DNA of 64,000 nt from positions 2,663,462-2,727,461 of the forward strand of contig NZ_CP024081.1 of NCBI RefSeq assembly GCF_003033885.1. Direction: 5' to 3'. Below the pieces are notes generated by a model. The model saw nothing but the letters and a program-made list of their open reading frames with translations. It ran no database searches and was not told the origin of the DNA. Position 1 is the first letter of the stretch, and each line of letters starts with the position of its first letter. Below are positions 1 through 8,266 of the stretch, piece after piece. The stretch is from Pseudomonas rhizophila (GTDB lineage: Bacteria > Pseudomonadota > Gammaproteobacteria > Pseudomonadales > Pseudomonadaceae). The position numbers were made by a program, and so were the translations under genes.

Positions 1-56
1 TGTTTCAGTTGAAACAGCCTGAGACTGCGATCTTTTTTGTTTTTGAAGGAAAATCT

Positions 57-148
57 CTGTGGGAGCTAGCCTGCTCGCGATAGCGGCGGATCAGCCACCA
101 TTGATATTGACTGATACACCGCTATCGCGAGCAGGCTCGCTCCCACAG
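57..148. repeat. REP-like inverted pair, family A (GTGGGAGC type)
   Basis: Two copies of a palindromic element face each other: GTGGGAGCTAGCCTGCTCGCG near the left end and its inverse, CGCGAGCAGGCTCGCTCCCAC, at the right end, separated by about 45 bases. The same element recurs in many gaps of this window, so it is a dispersed REP doublet (REPIN-like). Nothing else is visible in bases 1-183. Confidence 0.85.
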
Positions 149-183
149 GGTTTTCATCGTCTGGAACTGAGCGATACAAGGGC

Positions 184-215
184 AAAAAAAAAGGTGTGGC
201 CACCGACGCCACACC
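184..215 (-). terminator. Intrinsic terminator of the gbu operon
   Basis: A perfect 8-bp stem (GGTGTGGC / GCCACACC) with a 7-base loop is followed, on the minus strand, by a run of nine T. It lies 16 bases beyond the stop codon of the symporter gene and is a textbook rho-independent terminator for leftward transcription. Confidence 0.85.
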
Positions 216-231
216 CTCGAAGAAACTGCTT

Positions 232-1620
232 TCAGACCGCCTTGGCCACCACCTTCGACCGAGGCGACAACAGACTCACCACCACGAAACTCACCAGCGC
301 CACGCTCAGGCTGTAGTAGATCGGCGTATTGGCGTCCAGGCCGTCCTTGATCATGAAGAACAGCGCGGTCAAAAAGCCCAGCGACATGCTGGTGATCGCG
401 CCGGCCGTGGTTGCGCGTTTCCAGTAGATGGCGCCGATCAGCGGAATCAGCATGCCGCCCACCAACAGGTTGTAGGCCAGGGTCAGGGCACTGATCACAT
501 CGCTCACCACCAGGGCGATGCCCAACACCACCACACCCAGCAGCAGGGTCGCGATGCGGTTTTCATGAACGTCGCCATTGCCGCTTTCACGGCCCTGGCG
601 CAGACGCGGCAGCAGGTCCTGGACCACAGTGGTGGAGGCTGCCAGCAGGCCGGCCGCGGCGGTGGACATCAAGGCCGCCAGGGCGGCGGCGATCACCAAC
701 CCGCGAATGCCGTTGGGCAGGCTGGTCTGGACGACGCTGGCAAAGGCGTTGTTGACGTTTTCCAGGTCCGGCAGCAATACCTTGGCCGCCATGCCGATCA
801 AGGCCCCGGCCAGGCCATACAGCACGCAGTACAGGCCTGCGGCGGTACCGGCCACTTTCGCCACGCCTTCGCTACGGGCGGTGAACACCCGCTGCCAGAT
901 GTCCTGGCCAATGAAGATGCCGAAGAAGTAGATCAGGAAGTAGGTGAGGATGGTGTCCCAGCCAATCGCGGTGAAATCGAAGTAGCTGGCCGGCAAGGCC
1001 GCCACCATCGCGTCCCAGCCGCCCGCATCGCTGATGGACATCGGCATCAGCAGGAACACCAGGCCGACGGTCATGATCAAGAATTGCACGATGTCGGTGA
1101 GGGTCAGCGACCACATGCCGCCGATGGTGGAATACAGTACGACGACGCCGCCGCCCACCAGGATCGACACCCAGAACGGCAGGCCGAACAACACCTGCAT
1201 CACCGTGCCGATGGCGATGGTCGAGGTGGCGCCGATCATCAACGCATAAACCAGCATGATCAGTGCACTGGCGTGGCGCGCGGCGGGGTTGTAGCGGCGC
1301 TCCAGCACTTGGGTCACGGTGTAGATCTTGAGTTTGAGCAACGGTTTGGCGAGGAACAGACTCAGGCCGACGATACCCAGGCCGATGGCGCCGCACAGCC
1401 AGAACCCGGAAATCCCATGGACGTAGCCCAGCCGCACGGTGCCGATGGTGGAGGCGCCGCCCAGAACGGTGGCGGCCATGGTGCCCAGGTAAAAGCCCGG
1501 GCCGAGGTTGCGCCCGGCGACCAGGTAGTCGTCACGAGTCTTGGCGCGGCGCATGCCGTACCAACCCAGGGCAATCATGCCGGTGGCATAGATGAGAACG
1601 ACGATTAAATCCAAAGCCAT
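232..1620 (-). CDS. Sodium:solute symporter (SSS family)
   Basis: Encodes 462 residues with about 13 hydrophobic segments. The N-terminus (MALDLIVVLIYATGMIALGW, then RAKTRDDYLVAGRNLG) carries the DDYxxAGR signature of SSS-family Na+/substrate symporters, and length fits the family. The ATG at 1620 is preferred over an upstream in-frame start at 1671 because GGAGA lies 9 bases before it and the upstream extension is polar and unlike the family. It is the last gene of the gbuA operon and has a strong terminator behind it. In P. aeruginosa an SSS gene (PA1418) sits at the same place beside gbuA, so uptake of a guanidino compound or related organic ion is a reasonable inference; the substrate is not shown by sequence. 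Confidence 0.88.
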   Translation of the reverse strand: MALDLIVVLIYATGMIALGWYGMRRAKTRDDYLVAGRNLGPGFYLGTMAATVLGGASTIGTVRLGYVHGISGFWLCGAIGLGIVGLSLFLAKPLLKLKIYTVTQVLERRYNPAARHASALIMLVYALMIGATSTIAIGTVMQVLFGLPFWVSILVGGGVVVLYSTIGGMWSLTLTDIVQFLIMTVGLVFLLMPMSISDAGGWDAMVAALPASYFDFTAIGWDTILTYFLIYFFGIFIGQDIWQRVFTARSEGVAKVAGTAAGLYCVLYGLAGALIGMAAKVLLPDLENVNNAFASVVQTSLPNGIRGLVIAAALAALMSTAAAGLLAASTTVVQDLLPRLRQGRESGNGDVHENRIATLLLGVVVLGIALVVSDVISALTLAYNLLVGGMLIPLIGAIYWKRATTAGAITSMSLGFLTALFFMIKDGLDANTPIYYSLSVALVSFVVVSLLSPRSKVVAKAV

Positions 1621-1697
1621 GATGGCGTGTCTCCGATTATCTTTTTTATAGTTAGGTCGAGATGGCGCCATGGACAGATGGAGTCGAGCGTTGCCGT

Positions 1698-1830
1698 TGT
1701 GGCGAGGGGATTTATCCCCGTTGGGCTGCGCAGCCGCCCCATGGCAGTCAACTCAATCTGTCAGGCACACTGATATGTCAGGGTTTGGGAGCGCTGCGCG
1801 CTCCAGCGGGGATAAATCCCCTCGCCACAG
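1698..1830. repeat. REP-like inverted pair, family B (GTGGCGAGGGGAT type)
   Basis: Two outward arms, TGTGGCGAGGGGATTTATCC at the left and its inverse GGGATAAATCCCCTCGCCAC at the right, enclose further inverted GGGCTGCGCAGC / GCGCTGCGCGC sequence. The same element occurs at 35435-35569 and in short form at 52381-52412. Its right part overlaps the 3' end of the upstream permease gene. Confidence 0.85.
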
Positions 1831-3319
1831 GTTCGGCGCTCGGTGAGACCGAACCCTTGCTACGCGGATCATCCGGCCCATACACCGCCGCCGGCTCGGG
1901 AAACAACCCAAGCAGCACCAGGTAAATCACCGAGGCCAGGCCCAGGGTCACCGGCAGGCCGATGTCGATGCCACCGGCCAGTTCGCCCAGCGGTCCGACG
2001 AACTGCCCAGGCAGGTTGACGAAGCACAGCCCCACCAGCGCGCTGGGAATCCAGGCCCCCAGGCCGCGCCAGTTCCAACCGTGGCTGAACCAGTAGCGCC
2101 CGCCGGTTTCGCCACGGGTGAACACTTGCAGATCATCCGGGCAGTAGAAGCCGCGGCGCACCAGCAGGCCGATGATCATGATCACCATCCATGGCGTGGT
2201 GCAGGTGATGATCAGCACGGCGAAGGTCGATACGCTCTGCACCAGGTTCGCGGCGAAGCGCCCGATGAAGATGAAGGCAATCGACAGCACGCCGATCAGC
2301 AGTGTTGCCTTGACCCGCGACAGAACTCGTGGGAACACGCTGGACATGTCCAGCCCGGTGCCATACAGCGACGTGGTGCCGGTGGACATGCCGCCGATCA
2401 CCGCGATCAGGCACACCGGCAGGAAGAACCAGCCCGGCGAAACCGCCAGCAGGCCGCCCACATAGTTATTGGCTGCGATGTAGTCCGGTGCCTTGATCGC
2501 CACGATGGTGGCCGTGGCAAGGCCGAACAGGAACGGGATCAGCGTCGCCAGTTGAGCGGCGATCACCGCCAGCATGATGCGTCGCTTGGGCGTGTTGCGC
2601 GGGATGTAACGCGACCAGTCACCGAGGAATGCGCCGAAGGAAATCGGGTTGCTCATGGCGACCAGTGCCGCGCCGATGAACGCCGCCCAGAAGCCCGGCT
2701 GGCCGAGGCCGACGGTGCCGGCGAACTGGCTGTCGAAGGCCGGCGCGAAGGCGGCGATGCCCAGCAGAAACAGCAGGCTGGCGGCCCACACGGCGATGCG
2801 GTTGACCCACAACATGAAACGAAAGCCGTAGATGCACACCGTCAATACCAGCAAGGCGAACAGGCCGTAGGCCAGGCCCAGGCTCAAGTCGGTTTCCGGC
2901 ACACCGATCAAACGCTTGGCGCCACCGATCAACGCATCTCCCGAACTCCACACCGACAGGGAGAAGAACGCGATGGCCGTCAGCAGCGACAGGAACGAGC
3001 CGACGATCCGCCCGTGTACGCCGAAATGCGCCCCGGAGGACACCGCGTTGTTGGTGCCGTTGAGCGGGCCGAACAGGCCCATGGGCGCGAGGATGATCGA
3101 ACCGAGCACCACCCCCAGCACAATCGCCCAGACCCCGGCCTGGAACGAGAGGCCGAACAGCACCGGGAAACTGCCGAGCACGGCGGTGGCGAAGGTGTTG
3201 GCGCCGCCGAAGATCAGTCGAAACAGATCCGTCGGGCCAGCGGTTCGCTCATGGTCCGGGATCTGTTCGACCCCGTTGGTTTCGATTTGCGTAAGGCTTT
3301 TGTCGTTATTGTTATGCAT
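1778..3319 (-). CDS. NCS1-family purine/cytosine-type permease
   Basis: Encodes 513 residues. The protein begins with a soluble ~30-residue N-tail, then about 12 hydrophobic helices with the NCS1 features FGANTF-like (FGGANTF) in helix 1 and GLFGPLNGTNNAV in the loop after helix 2. NCS1 proteins move nucleobases, hydantoins or related compounds with Na+ or H+. It lies between the NTF2-like gene and the SSS symporter and matches the second transporter (PA1419) of the P. aeruginosa gbu locus. The last ~20 residues (from about VARGFIPAGARS) are translated from a REP-like element, so the native stop has probably been replaced; a shorter C-tail would be normal. Substrate unknown. Confidence 0.87.
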   Translation of the reverse strand: MHNNNDKSLTQIETNGVEQIPDHERTAGPTDLFRLIFGGANTFATAVLGSFPVLFGLSFQAGVWAIVLGVVLGSIILAPMGLFGPLNGTNNAVSSGAHFGVHGRIVGSFLSLLTAIAFFSLSVWSSGDALIGGAKRLIGVPETDLSLGLAYGLFALLVLTVCIYGFRFMLWVNRIAVWAASLLFLLGIAAFAPAFDSQFAGTVGLGQPGFWAAFIGAALVAMSNPISFGAFLGDWSRYIPRNTPKRRIMLAVIAAQLATLIPFLFGLATATIVAIKAPDYIAANNYVGGLLAVSPGWFFLPVCLIAVIGGMSTGTTSLYGTGLDMSSVFPRVLSRVKATLLIGVLSIAFIFIGRFAANLVQSVSTFAVLIITCTTPWMVIMIIGLLVRRGFYCPDDLQVFTRGETGGRYWFSHGWNWRGLGAWIPSALVGLCFVNLPGQFVGPLGELAGGIDIGLPVTLGLASVIYLVLLGLFPEPAAVYGPDDPRSKGSVSPSAEPVARGFIPAGARSAPKP

Positions 3320-3373
3320 GATCTGCTCCGATCATAAAGGCGCGCCCATCGTGTGCGAGCGTCGTCTGTTTGG

Positions 3374-3799
3374 CTAAGGGGGTGGCAGCCCTTCCGGCAT
3401 AGCGGACAAATGTTCATGGCAGGCCAGCCATAGGCCCTGTTGTTCTTGTGTGCGTCCTTCCTGCTTGCGGAACAGAATGGTTTCGCGCTCCTGGCTAAAG
3501 TGTCGCTCCCCTTGCATGCGCAACTCGGTAGCCACGTCATGGATGAAAATCGCCACGTCCCCTTGCAGGCTGACGAAGGCGTTGCTCGAGGTACACGACA
3601 GCACCTCGAAGCCATCCTCGGACCGCCAGCGGTCCCACAACGCCTGGTAGGCATCGCGAGACAGCAGAGGTTGTTCGAGGGTGTAGAACACGAAACTCGC
3701 GTCGGGTGTGAAGGCGCCGAAGTAGGCGTCACGGTCATTGCGGGCGAAGGCCGACACCAGTTCAGCGGCGGCCTTGAGCACTTGAGCCTGATCGTTCAT
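3374..3799 (-). CDS. NTF2-like/SnoaL-like small protein
   Basis: Encodes 141 residues. The pattern is typical of the NTF2-like (DUF4440/SnoaL) cone fold: a helical start (AAELVSAFARNDRDAYFGAF), then PDASFVFY, an internal helix (YQALWDRW) and beta strands ending in GLWLACHEHLSAMP. Such proteins are often small-molecule binding or isomerase-like; no catalytic residues can be assigned. It starts 9 bases after the gbuA stop and so is co-transcribed with it. P. aeruginosa has a hypothetical gene (PA1420) at the same site, which suggests a conserved accessory role in guanidinobutyrate use. Function is inferred from context only. Confidence 0.8.
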   Translation of the reverse strand: MNDQAQVLKAAAELVSAFARNDRDAYFGAFTPDASFVFYTLEQPLLSRDAYQALWDRWRSEDGFEVLSCTSSNAFVSLQGDVAIFIHDVATELRMQGERHFSQERETILFRKQEGRTQEQQGLWLACHEHLSAMPEGLPPP

Positions 3800-3808
3800 G
3801 ACCGCGCC

Positions 3809-4759
3809 TCAGCGATGGACCACACCGGGCAGTACGCAGAGCATCTCGTACAGCAGGTTGGCGCCCAGCAGCGAGGTGTTGCCGGTGGTGTCGTAAGGCG
3901 GCGAGACTTCTACCAGATCGCAACCGACCAGGTCCAGGCCCTGGCAGCCACGCACGATTTCGATGGCCTGGATGGTGGTCAGGCCACCGATTTCCGGGGT
4001 GCCGGTGCCAGGGGCCCAGGCCGGGTCGATGCCGTCGATATCGAAGCTCAGGTACACCGGGCCGCCGCCGACCTTCTCGCGGACTTCGGCCATCAGTGGG
4101 GCGAGGGATTTGTGCCAGCACTCTTCGGCCTGGACTACGCGGAAACCCTGGTTGCGGCTCCAGTTGAAGTCATCGGCGGTGTAGCCCTGGGCCCGCAGGC
4201 CGATCTGCACCACGCGGTCGCAATCGAGCAGGCCTTCTTCCACCGCGCGGCGGAAGGTGGTGCCGTGGGCGATTTTCTCCCCGAACATGTGATCGTTCAC
4301 ATCGGCATGGGCGTCGATGTGCACCAGGCCGACCTTGCCGTGTTTCTTGTGGATCGCCCGCAGGATCGGCAGGGTGATGGTGTGATCGCCGCCCAGGGTC
4401 AGGGGAATGACGTTGTGTTCCAGAATCTTGTGGTACGACTCTTCGATGATCCGCACGGCGTCCAGCAGGTTGAAGGTGTTGATCGGCACATCACCGATAT
4501 CGGCCACCGACAACGAGTCGAACGGCGCGGCACCGGTGGCCATGTTGTAGGGACGGATCATTACCGATTCAGCGCGGATCTCGCGGGGCCCGAAACGGGT
4601 GCCGGCGCGCAGGGAGGTGCCGATGTCCAGCGGCACGCCGACGAAAGCAGCGTCCAGGCCGGCAGCGGTTTGTAAATGGGGGAGTCGCATCATGGTGGCG
4701 ATGCCGCCGAAGCGCGGCATTTCGTTGCCGCCCAGTGGTTGGTGAAGAATCTTGTCCAC
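3809..4759 (-). CDS. gbuA: Guanidinobutyrase (ureohydrolase family)
   Basis: Encodes 316 residues, the usual length for agmatinase/guanidinobutyrase. The manganese-binding signatures of ureohydrolases are all present: GGDHT, then DAHADVND, then SFDIDGIDPAWAPGTGTPEIGG. The enzyme hydrolyses 4-guanidinobutyrate to 4-aminobutyrate and urea in the cytoplasm, a step of the arginine dehydrogenase/transaminase route. Assignment to gbuA rather than speB rests on the neighbourhood: divergent LysR gene, NTF2-like gene, NCS1 and SSS transporters in the same order as in P. aeruginosa PA1418-PA1422. Translation appears to start at a GTG (GAGG 9 bases upstream). First gene of a four-gene operon. Confidence 0.9.
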   Translation of the reverse strand: MDKILHQPLGGNEMPRFGGIATMMRLPHLQTAAGLDAAFVGVPLDIGTSLRAGTRFGPREIRAESVMIRPYNMATGAAPFDSLSVADIGDVPINTFNLLDAVRIIEESYHKILEHNVIPLTLGGDHTITLPILRAIHKKHGKVGLVHIDAHADVNDHMFGEKIAHGTTFRRAVEEGLLDCDRVVQIGLRAQGYTADDFNWSRNQGFRVVQAEECWHKSLAPLMAEVREKVGGGPVYLSFDIDGIDPAWAPGTGTPEIGGLTTIQAIEIVRGCQGLDLVGCDLVEVSPPYDTTGNTSLLGANLLYEMLCVLPGVVHR

Positions 4760-4843
4760 GGGTAGGGCCTCATCGTTGTTTTATTTATCAGGGGCCGATT
4801 CTGCGAAAAGCCTGGGAGTGGAAGAATCGCTGGGGGCAAATAC

Positions 4844-4867
4844 TTAGTTCAGATTTTTCTAAACTAA
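4844..4867. promoter_or_regulatory. Candidate GbuR operator dyad
   Basis: TTAGTT (4844-4849) and AACTAA (4862-4867) are perfect inverted arms 12 bases apart in an AT-rich patch between divergent gbuA and gbuR. LysR-type regulators typically bind interrupted dyads of this spacing between their own gene and the target. The remainder of the 324-base gap (4760-5083) is a REP pair and otherwise featureless sequence. Confidence 0.55.
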
Positions 4868-4938
4868 TTCGGGATGGAGCGATAGACTCGCGATTGATCT
4901 CTGGGGCAACACCATGCTTGCAAGCTGTGCAAGCAAAG

Positions 4939-5030
4939 CTGTGGGAGCAAAGCTTGCTCGCGACATAGGCGCCTCGGTTCCAAGGGGGAAACCGCGTTGA
5001 CTTCATCGCGGGCAAGCCTTGCTCCCACAG
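4939..5030. repeat. REP-like inverted pair, family A
   Basis: CTGTGGGAGCAAAGCTTGCTCGCG at the left pairs with the inverse copy CGCGGGCAAGCCTTGCTCCC ending at 5030. It lies in the gbuR leader or promoter region, only about 54 bases before the gbuR start codon. Confidence 0.85.
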
Positions 5031-5083
5031 ATAAACCCCCTTGCCACAAAGTGTGCAGTGACCCGCCTGTATGGAGAGACCCC

Positions 5084-5977
5084 ATGGCCAACGCTCTACC
5101 CGACCTGAAACTGTTGCGCATTTTCGTCAGCGTCGTGCGGCACCAGGGGTTCGCCAATGCCCAGCACGAGCTCAACCTTTCCACGTCGGCCATCAGCACC
5201 TACATGAGCCAGCTCGAATCGGCCCTGGGCCTGGTGTTGTGTCATCGTGGGCGGGGCGGGTTCAGCCTGACCAGCAAGGGCGAGTTGTTCCACCAGGAGA
5301 CCCTGCGTCTGTTGGGCGAGCTTGAAGGGTTCGAGCAATACGCCGCCGCGCTGAAAGGCGAGTTGCGCGGCACGCTGAACCTGGGGGTGATCGATTCCAC
5401 CGTCAGCGACAAAGCCCTGCCGTTCGCCGAAGCCATCGGCGCCTACAGCCAGGAGCATCCGGCAGTCCACCTGCACCTGTCGGTCATGAGCCCGTACGAA
5501 CTGCAACTGGGCGTGCAGGACAACCGCCTGGACCTGGCCATCGGCGCGTTTTCCACGCGTATGAGCGGCCTGGTCTACATGCCGCTGTACCGTGAGCAGC
5601 ACTGGTTGTATTGCAGCAACCGTCACCCGCTGTTCAACGAGCGGCGTATCCCCGAGCAACTCATCACCCAGCAGCGCATGGTCGGGCGCGGTTACTGGAG
5701 CCAGGCCGAACTGGCCCGCCACGGCTTCAAGCACAGCGCGGCGACGGTGGAGAGCATGGAGGCGCAGTTGATCCTGGTATTGTCCGGCGCCTACGTCGGC
5801 TATCTGCCCGAACACTACGCTCAGGCCTGGGTGGACAAGGGCGATTTGCGCGTGTTGTTGCCGGCCACTTTTGGTTATCAGGCACCGTTTTCGATGATCG
5901 TACGCCGTGGCCGCAGCCGTGAGCCGCTGATCCAGACTTTTCGCGACCTGCTCAAGGCGCAGCTCAATCAGGCCTGA
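5084..5977 (+). CDS. gbuR: LysR-type transcriptional activator of gbuA
   Basis: Encodes 297 residues. Residues ~6-65 form the LysR winged helix-turn-helix (LKLLRIFVSVVRHQGFANAQ, then LNLSTSAISTYMSQLE), followed by a periplasmic-binding-like effector domain. The ATG at 5084 is preferred over an earlier in-frame start at 4997, because the earlier stretch is translated REP sequence and GGAGAG precedes 5084. It is divergent from gbuA with a good interrupted dyad between them. The P. aeruginosa orthologue (PA1422) activates gbuA in response to 4-guanidinobutyrate, and the same is inferred here. Confidence 0.88.
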   Translation: MANALPDLKLLRIFVSVVRHQGFANAQHELNLSTSAISTYMSQLESALGLVLCHRGRGGFSLTSKGELFHQETLRLLGELEGFEQYAAALKGELRGTLNLGVIDSTVSDKALPFAEAIGAYSQEHPAVHLHLSVMSPYELQLGVQDNRLDLAIGAFSTRMSGLVYMPLYREQHWLYCSNRHPLFNERRIPEQLITQQRMVGRGYWSQAELARHGFKHSAATVESMEAQLILVLSGAYVGYLPEHYAQAWVDKGDLRVLLPATFGYQAPFSMIVRRGRSREPLIQTFRDLLKAQLNQA

Positions 5978-5986
5978 GGTGCCGTC

Positions 5987-6583
5987 ATGTCCAGAATTCA
6001 TTGTCCGCGCTGCCACAGGCCGCAAAGTCATTGCCTGTGCCCGCTGATCCCCAGCCTCGACAGTCGCACCCGGGTGCTGTTGTTGCAGCATCCCAGCGAG
6101 GTGAACCATGCCCTGAACACCGCGCGGCTGGCGGCGTTGGGGCTCAATAATGCCGAGTTGATCGTGGGCGAGGTGTTCGAGGATTTGCCTGGGTTGCTCA
6201 ATCAACCGGGTTATCAGGCGCGGCTTTTGTTTCCCGGCGAAGAGGCGCAGCCCATGCATGCTTATGCTCCGTCTGAGGATCCGCTACTACTGGTCGTCCC
6301 GGACGGCACCTGGCGCAAGGCGCGCAAGTTGCTGCACCTCAACCCTCTGTTGGCGGCGCTGCCGAGGGTGACACTGGCCGCGGGCAGTGTGTCTCGATAC
6401 CGCTTGCGCAAGGCGCCAGGGCCAGGGGCGTTGTCGACGGTGGAGGCGGTTGTCCAGGCGCTGCAAACCCTTGAGGCACCGACCTGTTTTGAGCCGTTGC
6501 TGAGGCCGTTCGAAGCGTTGATCGAGGGGCAGATAGCGGCGATGGGGGAGGAGGTTTTTCGGCGTAATCATGCCGAGAAATGA
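5987..6583 (+). CDS. tapT: DTW-domain tRNA-uridine aminocarboxypropyltransferase
   Basis: Encodes 198 residues. The N-terminus has a zinc-type cluster, CPRCHRPQSHCLCP, and the diagnostic DGTW motif appears in VVPDGTWRKARKLL near residue 103. These are hallmarks of the DTW family (YfiP/TapT), which uses S-adenosylmethionine to form acp3U at position 47 of tRNA. Length agrees with gamma-proteobacterial members. It begins 9 bases after the gbuR stop, so it may be co-transcribed, but no functional link to guanidinobutyrate use is evident. Confidence 0.88.
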   Translation: MSRIHCPRCHRPQSHCLCPLIPSLDSRTRVLLLQHPSEVNHALNTARLAALGLNNAELIVGEVFEDLPGLLNQPGYQARLLFPGEEAQPMHAYAPSEDPLLLVVPDGTWRKARKLLHLNPLLAALPRVTLAAGSVSRYRLRKAPGPGALSTVEAVVQALQTLEAPTCFEPLLRPFEALIEGQIAAMGEEVFRRNHAEK

Positions 6584-6602
6584 GTGGTGCCTTTGCTGGC
6601 CT

Positions 6603-6702
6603 CATCGCGAGCAGGCTCGCTCCCACAGTTGATCTCCAGTGCATGCAAAAATCTGCTAACACCACAGATCCAATGTGGGAGCAAGCCTGCTCGCGATAGC
6701 GG
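6603..6702. repeat. REP-like inverted pair, family A, between convergent genes
   Basis: TCGCGAGCAGGCTCGCTCCC (left) and its inverse GGGAGCAAGCCTGCTCGCGA (right) are arranged tail to tail between the convergent tapT and mapC genes. Given the position it may work as a bidirectional transcription or mRNA-stability barrier. Confidence 0.85.
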
Positions 6703-6734
6703 CAGCACAATCAACCAAAGTCTCAGCTCAAGGT

Positions 6735-8099
6735 CTACCGCTCACGCATCGCCTCAGTCCGCGCCTTCAACACCGGCTTGAGCAGGTAATCCAGGACACT
6801 TTTCTCCCCGGTAATGATGTCCACCGTCGCCACCATCCCAGGAATGATCAACAACGGTTTGGCATCGCCGCCCAAGTGATTTTTATCTGTGCGCACCTGG
6901 ATCAGGTAGAAGCTGTTGCCCTTGTCATCGGTGATGGTGTCGGCGCCGATCAGTTCGAGCCTGGCGCTCATCCCGCCGTAGATCGTGTAGTCATAGGCAC
7001 TGAACTTGACCATGGCTTTCTGGCCCGGATGCAGGAAGGCCACGTCCTGGGGGCGGACCTTGGCTTCGATCAGTAGGTTGTCTTCCAGCGGCACGATTTC
7101 TGCCATGTCGCTGCCCGGCTGCACTACGCCGCCGATGGTGTTGACCTTTAGCTGCTTGATCACCCCATGTACCGGCGAGACCACGGTGGTGCGGGTCACG
7201 CGGTCGTCGATGGCAATGCTCGAAGCGGTGATTTTTGACAACTCCGTGCGTTTCTCATTGAGTTCCTTGGCCGCTTCGGAGCGAAAGGACTGTTCCGATT
7301 CGTCGATCTTGCTCTTGATCTCGTTGATCGCCGATTCGGCCCGAGGAATCGCCAGGGTGGTGGCGTTGAGTGAGCCACGGATTTCCACTGCGCTGCGTTT
7401 GAGCCGCAGGATTTCCACCGGCGACACCGCCCCGGTGCGCACCAGTGGTGCCGACATGTTCATCTCTTCTTGCAGCAAGGCCAGGCTGGAACTGAACTGG
7501 CCCTGCTTGGAGCGAAACTCCGCCAGCTCCTGGGTTTTCTGGCGCAGTTGTTCGGACAGCGTCCGCTGTTCGCTGGCCAGGCGCCGCTGTCGTTGTTCAT
7601 ACAGCGAGCGTTCGTCCTCGGCCACTTGCGGGGCCTTGCTGATGACTTCAGCGGACAGTTCGAAAGGTCGGCCTTCGGCTTCGGCCGACAAGCGTTCGAC
7701 CTGGGCGGTCAGGGCATAACGGTCGGCCTCGCTTTCGCCCTTGTTCGACAGAAACCGTGTGTCGTCCAGGCGTAGCAGGGTGTCGCCCTTGTTCACCATC
7801 TGCCCTTCGCGCACGAAAATCTCGGTGACGATGCCGCCCTCCAGGTTCTGGATTACCTGAATCTTGCTCGAAGGAATGGCCTTGCCTTCACCGGTGGTGA
7901 CTTCCTGCAAGACTGCCAGTTTGGCCCACACCAACGCGGTGATGATCAGTCCGGCCGCCAGCCACACCGTGACCCGCGAGCGACGGGGCGAATCCTGCAG
8001 CGCGGCACCGGCGGTTTCCGGCATGAACTCGCTTTCGGCGCTTTTGCTGAAACTGCCGAAGTAGCTTCGGGCCGCTGAATCGGGTGTTTGAGCAGACAT
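6735..8099 (-). CDS. mapC: Type I secretion membrane-fusion protein (HlyD/LapC family)
   Basis: Encodes 454 residues: a ~40-residue cytoplasmic tail, one membrane helix (about residues 43-63, VTVWLAAGLIITALVWAKLA), then a periplasmic biotinyl-lipoyl half motif (GGIVTEIFVREGQMVNKGD), a long coiled coil (about 170-300) and the second half (VSPVHGVIKQLKVNTIGGVV). This is the adaptor linking inner-membrane ABC exporter and TolC-like pore. It is last in the mapE-mapB-mapC order divergent from the adhesin. The symbol follows the MapEBC system described for P. fluorescens Pf0-1 and is preferred to lapC because no lapD/lapG flank the locus; family assignment is firm, the paralogue choice less so. Confidence 0.85.
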   Translation of the reverse strand: MSAQTPDSAARSYFGSFSKSAESEFMPETAGAALQDSPRRSRVTVWLAAGLIITALVWAKLAVLQEVTTGEGKAIPSSKIQVIQNLEGGIVTEIFVREGQMVNKGDTLLRLDDTRFLSNKGESEADRYALTAQVERLSAEAEGRPFELSAEVISKAPQVAEDERSLYEQRQRRLASEQRTLSEQLRQKTQELAEFRSKQGQFSSSLALLQEEMNMSAPLVRTGAVSPVEILRLKRSAVEIRGSLNATTLAIPRAESAINEIKSKIDESEQSFRSEAAKELNEKRTELSKITASSIAIDDRVTRTTVVSPVHGVIKQLKVNTIGGVVQPGSDMAEIVPLEDNLLIEAKVRPQDVAFLHPGQKAMVKFSAYDYTIYGGMSARLELIGADTITDDKGNSFYLIQVRTDKNHLGGDAKPLLIIPGMVATVDIITGEKSVLDYLLKPVLKARTEAMRER

Positions 8100-8162
8100 G
8101 GGCGATACCCGTCAGTTAGAAAAAATAAAGCCGAACACATACCTGTGGCTTGAGGGGGTTAT

Positions 8163-8251
8163 CTGTGGGAGCAAGGCTTGCCCGCGATGAAGCTAATGCG
8201 GTCTCACTGGAACCGAGGCGCCTGTATCGCGGGCAAGCCTTGCTCCCACAG
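8163..8251. repeat. REP-like inverted pair inside the secretion operon
   Basis: GTGGGAGCAAGGCTTGCCCG and its inverse CGGGCAAGCCTTGCTCCCAC sit in the 167-base gap between mapB and mapC, genes that read in the same direction. A long hairpin in the intercistronic mRNA would result. Confidence 0.85.
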
Positions 8252-8266
8252 GTTGCGGTGTTGTTT

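Noticed and set aside
57..148. Short frames beginning MGASLLAIA at several REP elements
   Set aside because: These come from translation of the REP arm itself and recur at each copy; no gene is supported.
196..1608. 470-residue plus-strand frame opposite the symporter
   Set aside because: Composition (His/Gln/Gly-rich) and full antisense overlap with a clear transporter show it is not a gene.
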